A stretch of DNA of 25,868 nt from a virus. The number at the start of each line of letters is the position of its first letter. Position 1 is the first letter of the stretch. Positions 18,821 through 25,868 of the stretch are shown piece after piece. The notes beneath the pieces are model-generated. The model saw only the letters and a list, made by a program, of their open reading frames with translations. It had not been told where the DNA came from and did no database searches. A program made the position numbers and the translations under genes. The DNA is taken from the IMG/VR virus record IMGVR_UViG_3300044591_001457, positions 1 to 25,868 of that record; one strand, 5' to 3'.

Positions 18821-21800
18821 TTCACGTCCGAGATCAGGCGAGCAGTAATGCGGGAGGATGACTCGACGTACAGCGCGATCACATCCACCGCGTTGGCCGT
18901 TGTCGTGAGTGTAGGCGCGGTGCCGCCGGGGAACTTCCAGTTGCTGCCGTAGGCCAGCGTGCGGCTGCCGGTGCCGTCTTGCGTGATCACGATCGTGCCC
19001 GACTGGCCTGCCGTCAGGTTGCTCGGGTTGGCCAGTGTCCGGTTGCCGCCGAGCGTCACGCTGAAGTTGTTGCCGGCCGCGAAGTCCGGTGTGATCGTTG
19101 CACCATCGGTGAGCGCCACCACGCTGCCGCGCTGCGCTGCCGTGAAGCTCTGCGCTGTCGCCAGTGCCGCATAGCCCGAGATGGTCTGGCCGGCCGCGAA
19201 GGTGATCGCGCCGGTCATTGTCCCGCCGGACTTCGGCAGGGCAGCGTTCGCCAGGTCGTAGGCCGACTTGACCGCGTTCGGGGTTGCGGCTGTCGATGTG
19301 CTGGTGCTGCTGGTCGAATCGGTCAGCTGCACCACGCCCACCACGCTGGTGGTGCCGGCCACGATCTTGCTGCCGCTGATCGCAGCGCCGCTGGCGATGT
19401 CGGCGTTCACGATGGCGCCGGAGAGCACCAGCGTGCCGTCTGCGTTCGGCAGGTAGATCAGCCGGTCCGCGGTCGGATCAGCAGCCAGCAGCTTGGTTTC
19501 GTTCGCGTCGTCGGTGCTGCCCTCGAACACCAGCCCCACGTTGGCGCCGAGCGTCACGTCACCCGTGAAGGTGCCGCCAGCCGCAGGCACCGCCGCAGCT
19601 GCCAGGTCGTAGGCCGCCTTCACCGCGGTGGGTGTGGCAGCAAGCACCGAGCTGGTGGTGCCGGTGCTGTCGCTCAGCTGCACCACACCGGCCACGCTGG
19701 TGCTCGCCGCTGCCACGCTGATCGCAGGTGTGGTGGTGCCGTTGCTGACCGAGATCGCGCCGGAGCCCGTCACGCTGGTGACGGTGCCCACGTAGTCGGC
19801 GCCCCACTCGAGGCCGGTGGCTGCAGCGCTGTTGGCGCGCAGCACCTGGCCGTTCGTGCCTACGCCGAGCTTGCTCAGCGCGGTGCTGCTGGATGCCGCC
19901 AGCAGATCACCCTTCGTGTAGCTGGTATTGCCGGTGCCGCCCTTGCTGGCCAGCAGCGTGCCGCTGATGATGTTGTCGGCGTTGCGGCACTCGTTGGACA
20001 CCTCCTCGAGTGCCGCCTGCACGTTGGTGGCGGAGATGTTGGCGGCCGGCGAGAAGCTGACGTTGTTGGCCGACTGCGCCACGAACGTGGACGACACATC
20101 GATCACGGTCCAGCTGGACCCGTTGCTCAGCAGCAGGTCAGGCGGTGCCAGTGCAACGGTCGGTGCCGGTGCTGTGCCGGTGCCGCTGATCGACACCACC
20201 ACGTAATAGCCGTTGTTGCTCGAGCTGGCGGAAGGGAGCGCGTTACCGACCGTCAGACCGATGGCTGAGCCCTCGGTGGTGACGGTTGCGATCTGGTTGG
20301 TGCTGGCGTCATACGTGCCGGCGAAGATCACCGAACCGGCCGAGATGCCAAGCGGCTGCCAGACGTTGCCGTCCCACAGGAAGAACGATTCGTCCAGCGG
20401 ATTGAAGAAGATCTGGCCGATGAAGTCGGCTGTGGGCAGCGCCTCGCCGAACTTCGCGGTGGAGTAGTTGGCAAGCTTGGCGCCGGTCACCGCGTCGTCG
20501 GCGATCAGCGCTGTCGCGAAGGTGCCGCTGGTGATCTTGCTGGCCGGCAGCGCAGGGATGTCCGTATCCGCCAGCGTGGTGCCAGCCGTGACGTGCCCCT
20601 GCGCGTCCACCGTCACCTTGGGGTAGGTGCCAGCTGTGGTGCTGTTGCTGTGGTTCAGCGTGCCGCTGCTGACCGACAGGCCAGTGCCGGGCTGGATGAT
20701 GCCCTTGGTGCTGCCGGTGGCGTCCGGCAGATCGCCAGGCACCAGAGCACGGAAGGTCGGCGCTGCGTCAGATCCTGTAGTCGGACCAGCGAACACCCGT
20801 GCTGCGCTCTGCGTGTCGAGCGTGGTGGTGATCGTGGCGCTGTAGTTGTCCGGGTAGGCGACCGAGAACGACAGCGGCGTGCTGTCGCTGAAGCTGATGG
20901 TGCCGAGCGATGCCTGGCGCACCCAGCTGGTGCCGTCCCAGGTGTATTCGATGCCGGTGTTGGTGTTCAGCCACTGCTGGCCAATGAAGGCGCCATCGCC
21001 GGACGGCGTGGAGGCGGCCACCACCGCAGCCGACTGATCCGCCAGCTTGGCGGCCGTGATGGCGTCATCGGCCATCTTGCCGGTGGTGACGGCGCCGGTG
21101 CCGAGCTTGGCTTCAACGACAGCGCCGCTGGCGATCGTTGCGGCGAACGATCCGGTGCCGGAGCCTGTCACGTCACCCGTCAGGGTGATCGTCTGGTCGC
21201 CGGTGTTGGTGCCGGAGGTGGTGCCGCTGTGGGTGCCGGAGAAGGTGCCGGACTGCGTGGCGAGCGTGCCAAGGCCAAGCGTGGTGCGCTGTGCCGCAGC
21301 GTCGGCGTCGTCGAGCAGCGCACGGCCTGCTGCGGTGCAGGGGATCTCCTCAACATCACCGGAGCCAGCGGTGCTGCGGCCGAGCAACACGTTGCTGCTG
21401 CTGGTGTCCTGCAGCTTGGCGTAGGTGACGGCGCCATCAGCCAGCGCTGCCGTGCCGAGGTTGCTGGCCTTGGCGGTGGTGACGGAACCATCCGCCAGCT
21501 TGGCGGTCGTGACGGAACCATCCGCCACAGCCGGGGCGATCGCGCTGTAGGAGCCGGAGCGGTAGATCTGCAGCTCGCCGGTGCTGCTGTTGACCCAGCC
21601 GCGGCCGTCGAAATTGTCAGAAACGGGCGCCGAGGCGCTGATCGCCACTGAGCTGCTGTCGGCAAGCTTCGCTGCGGTGACGGCATCGTTCGCCAGTGCG
21701 GCGGTGCCGAGCTTGGTGGTGCTGGTCTGATCCAGCTTGTCGAGATCGATCGAGGCGGCATCGATCAGATCGAGGCCGGCATCCACCAGATCCTTGGCGG

Positions 21801-21909
21801 TGACCTTCTTCGTCTGCGATGCCGAAACGTCAGCAATGGGCAGCACGTCGGTGGCTGCCACCGAGGCCTTCGGCAGGGATGTGAGTTGGGTAATCCGCTG
21901 GTCAGCCAA
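18817..21909 (-). CDS. Large repetitive tail fibre protein (1030 aa)
   Basis: The N-terminus MADQRITQLTSLPKASVAAT-type segment is the common virion-attachment start of phage fibres. Short repeats such as DGSVTTAKLAD recur at about 74-84, 129-148, 155-166, 262-290 and 470-480. Two classic fibre repeats, GVVQLSDST...AAYDLA and GVVQLTDST...SAYDLA, occur at about 741-770 and 858-887. The C-terminal part (about 910-1030) is beta-rich with GNRTLANPSNLTAGQSGTI. A fibrous trimer is likely. The start is TTG at 21909 with GGAGG upstream. Its G+C content is uniformly high, unlike the next fibre gene. Confidence 0.8.
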   Translation of the reverse strand: MADQRITQLTSLPKASVAATDVLPIADVSASQTKKVTAKDLVDAGLDLIDAASIDLDKLDQTSTTKLGTAALANDAVTAAKLADSSSVAISASAPVSDNFDGRGWVNSSTGELQIYRSGSYSAIAPAVADGSVTTAKLADGSVTTAKASNLGTAALADGAVTYAKLQDTSSSNVLLGRSTAGSGDVEEIPCTAAGRALLDDADAAAQRTTLGLGTLATQSGTFSGTHSGTTSGTNTGDQTITLTGDVTGSGTGSFAATIASGAVVEAKLGTGAVTTGKMADDAITAAKLADQSAAVVAASTPSGDGAFIGQQWLNTNTGIEYTWDGTSWVRQASLGTISFSDSTPLSFSVAYPDNYSATITTTLDTQSAARVFAGPTTGSDAAPTFRALVPGDLPDATGSTKGIIQPGTGLSVSSGTLNHSNSTTAGTYPKVTVDAQGHVTAGTTLADTDIPALPASKITSGTFATALIADDAVTGAKLANYSTAKFGEALPTADFIGQIFFNPLDESFFLWDGNVWQPLGISAGSVIFAGTYDASTNQIATVTTEGSAIGLTVGNALPSASSSNNGYYVVVSISGTGTAPAPTVALAPPDLLLSNGSSWTVIDVSSTFVAQSANNVSFSPAANISATNVQAALEEVSNECRNADNIISGTLLASKGGTGNTSYTKGDLLAASSSTALSKLGVGTNGQVLRANSAAATGLEWGADYVGTVTSVTGSGAISVSNGTTTPAISVAAASTSVAGVVQLSDSTGTTSSVLAATPTAVKAAYDLAAAAVPAAGGTFTGDVTLGANVGLVFEGSTDDANETKLLAADPTADRLIYLPNADGTLVLSGAIVNADIASGAAISGSKIVAGTTSVVGVVQLTDSTSSTSTSTAATPNAVKSAYDLANAALPKSGGTMTGAITFAAGQTISGYAALATAQSFTAAQRGSVVALTDGATITPDFAAGNNFSVTLGGNRTLANPSNLTAGQSGTIVITQDGTGSRTLAYGSNWKFPGGTAPTLTTTANAVDVIALYVESSSRITARLISDVK

Positions 21910-21912
21910 GGC

Positions 21913-21945
21913 TCAGCCTCCAAGGGCACCACTGCTAGAGCCCAT
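21913..21945 (-). CDS. Ten-residue open frame before the fibre gene
   Basis: ATG at 21945, two bases after a tail gene stop, opens MGSSSGALGG and ends at 21913. It fills the gap between two minus-strand tail genes and contains the GGAGG ribosome site of the next gene. It may be a coupling peptide or chance; no product is claimed. Confidence 0.2.
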   Translation of the reverse strand: MGSSSGALGG

Positions 21946-21946
21946 G

Positions 21947-22822
21947 TTAGTCCTCAGTTTCCTTCAGCAAGAAGTCGAGCGACTGCTCAAGGTTGATGCG
22001 GTCGTCGTCTTCCTTGAGGATGAACTCATCAATGGAGCCGATCAGTAGCCTGATCTCTCCTGTCGTCACGAAATCGATCGTGCAGTTGATGATATCGCCC
22101 GCGCGTACTTCAACGCCGGCCTTTGTCACCATCGCATCGAATTGGTAAAAGACGTTGTTGACGCCAGCATCGACTGACTTGTCGGTGAGGTAGAGCGCGC
22201 AATCAAAGCCGCTGCCGAGCTCAAGGCGCTGGATCAGCTGCAGCATCAGCAGCGGCGCCTCTGTGGTGCCGGCCGTCGTGTAATCAAAGGCGCAGGTGAT
22301 CGAGCCACTGCCCGACAGCAGGCCAGCGCTGTAGAGCTGCCGGAACTTGTCGTTCAGGCTGGTGGTGTCGATCGCCTCGCGATCGGTGGCCAGCGTGTAG
22401 TCGATGACGTTGCCCAGCACGGTGTAGGACACGTCGCGCACGCGGCACTCGATCGGGATCGGCGCACCGGTGAACTGATAGAGCGCCAGCTCGTTCGCGC
22501 GCGTGTTGTTGACCGCATCCTGGAAGGTGCGGAAGAAGCGCAGGCCACCGGCTGCGTTCACGTTCACGTAGGCGGAGATGCCGGTCTCCACCGTGCCGCT
22601 GCTCCATGCCGCGCCGGTGAAGCAGACCAGCCCGCGGGCGTCGGTGGTGTTGATGTCCACCTTGTCGCCGGTCAGCAGGTTGTCGCCGGCACTGTCAAAG
22701 CTCAGCCGGTTCAGGCTGGTGTTCACGTCGGCAGGATCGATCTCATCCTGCAGCGCGCTGATCAGCACCGAGGTGGCACGCCTCAGCCTGACGTTGCCCT
22801 TGGTGCCGAGGAAGAAGGTCAT
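21947..22822 (-). CDS. Tail structural protein with tube-like second half (291 aa)
   Basis: The first half (MTFFLGTKGNVRLRRATSVL; GLVCFTGAAWSSG; AYVNVNAAGGLRFF) is beta-rich. The second half has IDTTSLNDKFRQLYSAGLLSGSGSITCAFDYTT, a pattern found in tail-tube-like proteins, where a beta-sandwich forms ring-like stacks. The acidic tail ends LLKETED. It shares ATGA with the upstream gene. The call as a tail-tube or distal-tail protein is inferred from pattern and position. Confidence 0.6.
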   Translation of the reverse strand: MTFFLGTKGNVRLRRATSVLISALQDEIDPADVNTSLNRLSFDSAGDNLLTGDKVDINTTDARGLVCFTGAAWSSGTVETGISAYVNVNAAGGLRFFRTFQDAVNNTRANELALYQFTGAPIPIECRVRDVSYTVLGNVIDYTLATDREAIDTTSLNDKFRQLYSAGLLSGSGSITCAFDYTTAGTTEAPLLMLQLIQRLELGSGFDCALYLTDKSVDAGVNNVFYQFDAMVTKAGVEVRAGDIINCTIDFVTTGEIRLLIGSIDEFILKEDDDRINLEQSLDFLLKETED

Positions 22823-23268
22823 GCGATCACGCCGCCAGCGAGGAAGTCGCCATCGACCGTGAACTGGATCGGCACGGTCACCAGCTCGCCGGTGCTGACG
22901 CCAACCTGCGCTGAGGTGATGTAGGCGAAGAACTCCAGATCGTCGGCTGCGTCATCACTGATGCGCAGGCGGAGCTTCACGCGATCGGTCTCGGTGACGG
23001 CGCCCACCTTCTGCACCTTGCCGAGCAATGCAGTGAACTGCGCCAGCGTGGCTGACTCGCCGGCCTCGAGGCGGTAGTAGAGCAGCGTGGCCGAACCGCT
23101 GGCGGACTTCAGGCCAGGCGTGAAGGTTGCGGCGGTGCTGTCGATCGCGGTGGTGCTCAGCAGCTCCACGCTGGTCTCCACCGACCAGTCGCGGATCTTC
23201 GCCACGGGTTTGTAGGCCGCGCCGTCCCAGAACTCCAGCTTGCCCGTGCGGCCTGTGTAGAAGCCCAT
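22819..23268 (-). CDS. Tail-tube-like protein (149 aa)
   Basis: The start MGFYTGRTGKLEFWDGAAYK is followed by IRDWSVETSVELLSTTAIDS, FTPGLKSASGSATLLYYRLE and a C-terminal IQFTVDGDFLAGGV. This set of strands is typical of phage tail-tube proteins and their paralogues. It lies between the hub gene and another protein with a similar motif. Canonical tube genes usually precede the tape measure, so this may be a distal-tail or tail-terminator relative instead. Confidence 0.6.
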   Translation of the reverse strand: MGFYTGRTGKLEFWDGAAYKPVAKIRDWSVETSVELLSTTAIDSTAATFTPGLKSASGSATLLYYRLEAGESATLAQFTALLGKVQKVGAVTETDRVKLRLRISDDAADDLEFFAYITSAQVGVSTGELVTVPIQFTVDGDFLAGGVIA

Positions 23269-23294
23269 GAACGGCGGCCCAGTCTGAAATCAGG

Positions 23295-25868
23295 CTAGCG
23301 AATGGTGAAGCCACTATCCGCGAAGGATGCGATCAGGCTCAAGGTCTCTGCGCCCGATTGCACGCACGGATGTTCGATGGCTTTCACCGAAACCTGCCCG
23401 TCCTCATCCATTTGCACCTCCGTTACTCGGAACACCCGCTTGCGGGTGATCGAGGTGCCGAGCACGAACAGGCGGCCGACATAGGGTGCCAGTGCCGCGG
23501 CGGTGCCGTTGGTGACGGTCACGCTGTCCACGCTCACCACCGCGCTGCCGGACTGGTAGACCAGCGCCTTCAGGCCGCTGCCATTCGGCACCTGCCCGAT
23601 CGGCGTGTTGAGCACACCGCCGGGCTCCACCACGCCGGTGCTGACCTGATCCCATTGGTTCTCGCCGATCGCCACGTAGATGTAGCTGCCGGGCTCCAGC
23701 ACGCTGTCGGTGGGGAAGGTGGAGAACTCGATCGCGCGGCGGATGTGGCGCCGCTGGTTGCAGAGCAGCTTGCCGAACAGGACCGCCTGGCTGCGGTTGG
23801 TGACGTACTGGGAGAGGTCGAAGGTCTGCCGCACGCTGTTGGCCTCGAGCGCATCAGCGCGGCTCACCTCCACGCTGCGGTTGCGCGGGAAGACGCCATC
23901 GATCTCGGTGTCGCGGTAGATCACCGAGGCGATCAGATCCTGCACGCTGCTGCCGAAATCGAGGAACTCCTCGCGGTAGCTGTCCTCGAGGATGTTGCCC
24001 TGGTTGAACAGCGCCGAGATGGTGACCTGCCGGGTGATGTTGCCGGTGTCATCGCAGGGAACGGCAGGCACCAGCGTTTCGCGGCCACCGACACGGCCGA
24101 GCTCGAGCAGCGAGAACGGTGCCACGTCTGCCCAGAACTGCCGCCACGGCACCTGCTCGGCGATCACGCCATCCATGAACAGCTGGTTCTGACGGCAGAA
24201 GCGCTTTGCCAGTGCCAGCGCCTGCAGGTCAACGCCGCCGATCTTGGCGAACCGTCCGATGCCGTTCTCGCCGTCGAGGATCGTGTCGAGGAAGATGTCG
24301 GGTGCGTAGCTGCTGGAGCCATCCGGCTGTGAGGGGTAGGTGCCGTCATCCCGCAGGCGGCGGAGCTTCTTGCCCTCCAGCGTGAACACCGACAGCGAGC
24401 GCAGGTCTTGGATGCCTTGGCCGCTGTAGGCGTTGAAGCCCAGCAGCGTCAGGCCGCTGTAGAGGTTGGGGTAGTTGTTGAAGGTCTCGATGCGCTGCTC
24501 CGTCACGGCGCTGATCGAGAACTCGGGACCCCCTTCAAAGCTGAAGCTGGTCTGGGTGTCGGAGCGCATGGAGAACAGCCCCCACTCGTCCACCTCGTAA
24601 GGGTTGACGTTGATCGGTGGCTTCAGGCCTTGCCGCGCGCGCACGCTGCCGAGGAAGGTGAACTGCCCGCCGGCCGGTCCGGGGATGATCTGCACGTCGC
24701 CGCTGTTCTCGATGTAGGCGAAATCAGCGAACCCGTGGAACTGCATCTCGGCAGCCGGCTCAGCGATCGGATCAAAGCGGAACTGCCAGTTGCCGATGTT
24801 GTCGCCGGCCACGAACTTCAGTGACATGAAGTTGTCCACGTCGGCGCCGCGGCGCACGGCGAAGATGTAGGGCAGCCGGCTCCACTCTGCGCCGGTGCGG
24901 CGGTAGCGCAGCCAGAAGAAGGCCGCGCGCACCTTGGTGCCGTTGTCGCTGTCGCGGAACCGCTCCACCTTCTCCTTGCCGTACTTCGGCGCACGGCCCT
25001 GAATCCGCTTGAACACCTTGGCCTTCAGCGCGAAATCAACCACGCGGCACTCGGTGATGGTCTCGTAGCCGGCCTCCTCCATCTTCACCAAGCACTTGGT
25101 GTTGAAGTAGTCGTTCCAGCTGTTGGGGTTCTCGAGGTAGCGCTGTAAAAAGCCGATTCTGTTGTTTTTGGTTGTGATCTGGTTGCGCAGGTTGGCGTCA
25201 CGCGCCGCCATTGCACTCAAATCAAGGTTGTTGGCGTCTGCGTAAAGCTCAGCCAGTTCGTTTTGCAAACGGCTTTGCCGCCTGAGCAGAACCTTGCGGT
25301 CTTCACGCAGGGTGCCGCCCTTGGGCGTGTTGAAGCCATACTCTCGAATTGCCCAGTCGAGCTTGGACTGCTGATTTCTCAGGCGCTTGCTCAGCGTCGC
25401 AATTCGGACCCTGGCTTCCCTGATCCACTGCCTTCTTCTGTCGATGAACGCCTGGCTGGTGTTGGGTTTCTTCCGCTCTGCGCTGATCTCTTCTTGCCAT
25501 TCTTCGATCTGGTTTCTTTCGTTGTCTCGACTTTGGCGAGTGTTGAGCACCCTCTGGGCAAATGGATTGATGCGATCGTCGAAGATGTCGCCGTCGTCGT
25601 TGACGATGCTGTCAAGCTCGCCTGCAGTCCACCGATGGTCCCGAAGGTCTTCAATCTGAGCGATCATCGAGTCGATCTCGCTCAGCTTTGCGCTGATCCC
25701 ATCTCCAACGCCGGACTTGAGGATTGATTCATTGCGCAGCAGCTGATTGTTCAGCGTTTCAACTTCACCCTGCAGCTGGATGATCTCGCGCTGCGCTTCG
25801 CGGCCGTTCTTCTTGAAGTCCTCGGTGCCGTAGTCCTCAATCGGGCAAATGCCAGCCTCGATGCACTC
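23295..25868 (-). CDS. Tail hub / tip attachment protein, 5' end outside window (at least 857 aa)
   Basis: The frame is open to the right edge, so the gene is partial; an internal ATG at 25667 is not the start. The first 260 visible residues are rich in charged coiled coil (EIIQLQGEVETLNNQLL, NERNQIEEWQEEISAE, LRNQQSKLDWAIREYG). The remainder has features of gpJ-like tail tip or hub proteins, including VDLQALALAKRFCRQNQLFM and a C-terminal run with small beta domains (VFRVTEVQMDEDGQVSVKAI). It heads the visible late operon on this strand and is followed by tail and fibre genes. Tip and hub proteins contact the receptor or open the tail. Confidence 0.7.
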   Translation of the reverse strand, partial: ECIEAGICPIEDYGTEDFKKNGREAQREIIQLQGEVETLNNQLLRNESILKSGVGDGISAKLSEIDSMIAQIEDLRDHRWTAGELDSIVNDDGDIFDDRINPFAQRVLNTRQSRDNERNQIEEWQEEISAERKKPNTSQAFIDRRRQWIREARVRIATLSKRLRNQQSKLDWAIREYGFNTPKGGTLREDRKVLLRRQSRLQNELAELYADANNLDLSAMAARDANLRNQITTKNNRIGFLQRYLENPNSWNDYFNTKCLVKMEEAGYETITECRVVDFALKAKVFKRIQGRAPKYGKEKVERFRDSDNGTKVRAAFFWLRYRRTGAEWSRLPYIFAVRRGADVDNFMSLKFVAGDNIGNWQFRFDPIAEPAAEMQFHGFADFAYIENSGDVQIIPGPAGGQFTFLGSVRARQGLKPPINVNPYEVDEWGLFSMRSDTQTSFSFEGGPEFSISAVTEQRIETFNNYPNLYSGLTLLGFNAYSGQGIQDLRSLSVFTLEGKKLRRLRDDGTYPSQPDGSSSYAPDIFLDTILDGENGIGRFAKIGGVDLQALALAKRFCRQNQLFMDGVIAEQVPWRQFWADVAPFSLLELGRVGGRETLVPAVPCDDTGNITRQVTISALFNQGNILEDSYREEFLDFGSSVQDLIASVIYRDTEIDGVFPRNRSVEVSRADALEANSVRQTFDLSQYVTNRSQAVLFGKLLCNQRRHIRRAIEFSTFPTDSVLEPGSYIYVAIGENQWDQVSTGVVEPGGVLNTPIGQVPNGSGLKALVYQSGSAVVSVDSVTVTNGTAAALAPYVGRLFVLGTSITRKRVFRVTEVQMDEDGQVSVKAIEHPCVQSGAETLSLIASFADSGFTIR

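Noticed and set aside
18979-20268. 429-codon plus-strand open frame within the fibre gene
   Set aside because: It is opposite the repetitive fibre gene; the product is Arg/Gly/His-rich without domains, as expected from the complement of GC-rich repeat coding.
20593-21651. 352-codon plus-strand open frame within the fibre gene
   Set aside because: Same reason: an antisense shadow of high-G+C repeats with no recognisable fold.
1-25868. CRISPR array, IS element, toxin-antitoxin pair or photosynthesis genes
   Set aside because: No regularly spaced repeats, transposase, paired small toxin motif or psbA/psbD-like sequence was found.

Overview
The window looks like about 26 kb of a temperate, siphovirus-like phage genome, most plausibly infecting a Synechococcus/Cyanobium-type picocyanobacterium. 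The phage assignment rests on a replication and recombination block, a tyrosine integrase, an endolysin with lysis-type membrane proteins, tail fibres and a tail hub. The cyanobacterial host is an inference. It rests on the high G+C background, on several small proteins of a style I associate with cyanophages (15771-15923, 15923-16402, 15253-15405), and on a tRNA-Phe(GAA) 3' fragment in the attachment site. No photosynthesis gene was seen. Gene calls rest on motif reading, with no database search.

Layout. (1) Positions 113-4798, minus strand: SF2 helicase, VRR-NUC nuclease, a PrimPol/VapE-type primase-helicase, then a gpZ-like tail gene after a repeat-rich gap. (2) Positions 4804-4839: a perfect dyad between divergent operons. 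(3) Positions 4894-7150, plus strand: RecE-like exonuclease, small membrane protein, RecT-like annealing protein, HTH protein and a small protein with an SSB-like tail, with nearly every gene overlapping the next. (4) Positions 7147-7654: an opposing small gene and an NrdR-like zinc ribbon. (5) Positions 7687-10492: a promoter, a structured leader and thirteen tiny overlapping genes. These include a membrane-anchored HTH, an exported RlpA-like protein and a DUF3310 protein. A degenerate tRNA-like element and hairpins follow. (6) Positions 10702-12337: HNH nuclease, a divergent control region, small genes, a strong terminator and a nuclease-fold protein. (7) Positions 12266-13647: attachment site and integrase. 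(8) Positions 13644-25868, minus strand: dCTP deaminase, endolysin, membrane proteins, fibre-associated protein, two large fibre proteins, two tail-tube-like proteins and a tail hub that runs off the window.

The clearest new-looking element is the attachment site. A 45-nt piece of tRNA-Phe, from anticodon loop to CCA, is flanked on both sides by copies of TGCGCGAA, two on the left and four on the right, the last reaching the integrase start. Phage genes lie on both sides, so this has the form of an intact attP rather than attL or attR. The sequence is therefore probably a virion, excised or metagenomic phage genome.

Inferred cooperation: the primase-helicase, helicase and nucleases replicate and process phage DNA; exonuclease, annealing protein and SSB-like protein form a recombination module; the integrase inserts the genome at tRNA-Phe; the small plus-strand genes are probably early host-takeover genes; the long minus-strand run is the late lysis and tail module.
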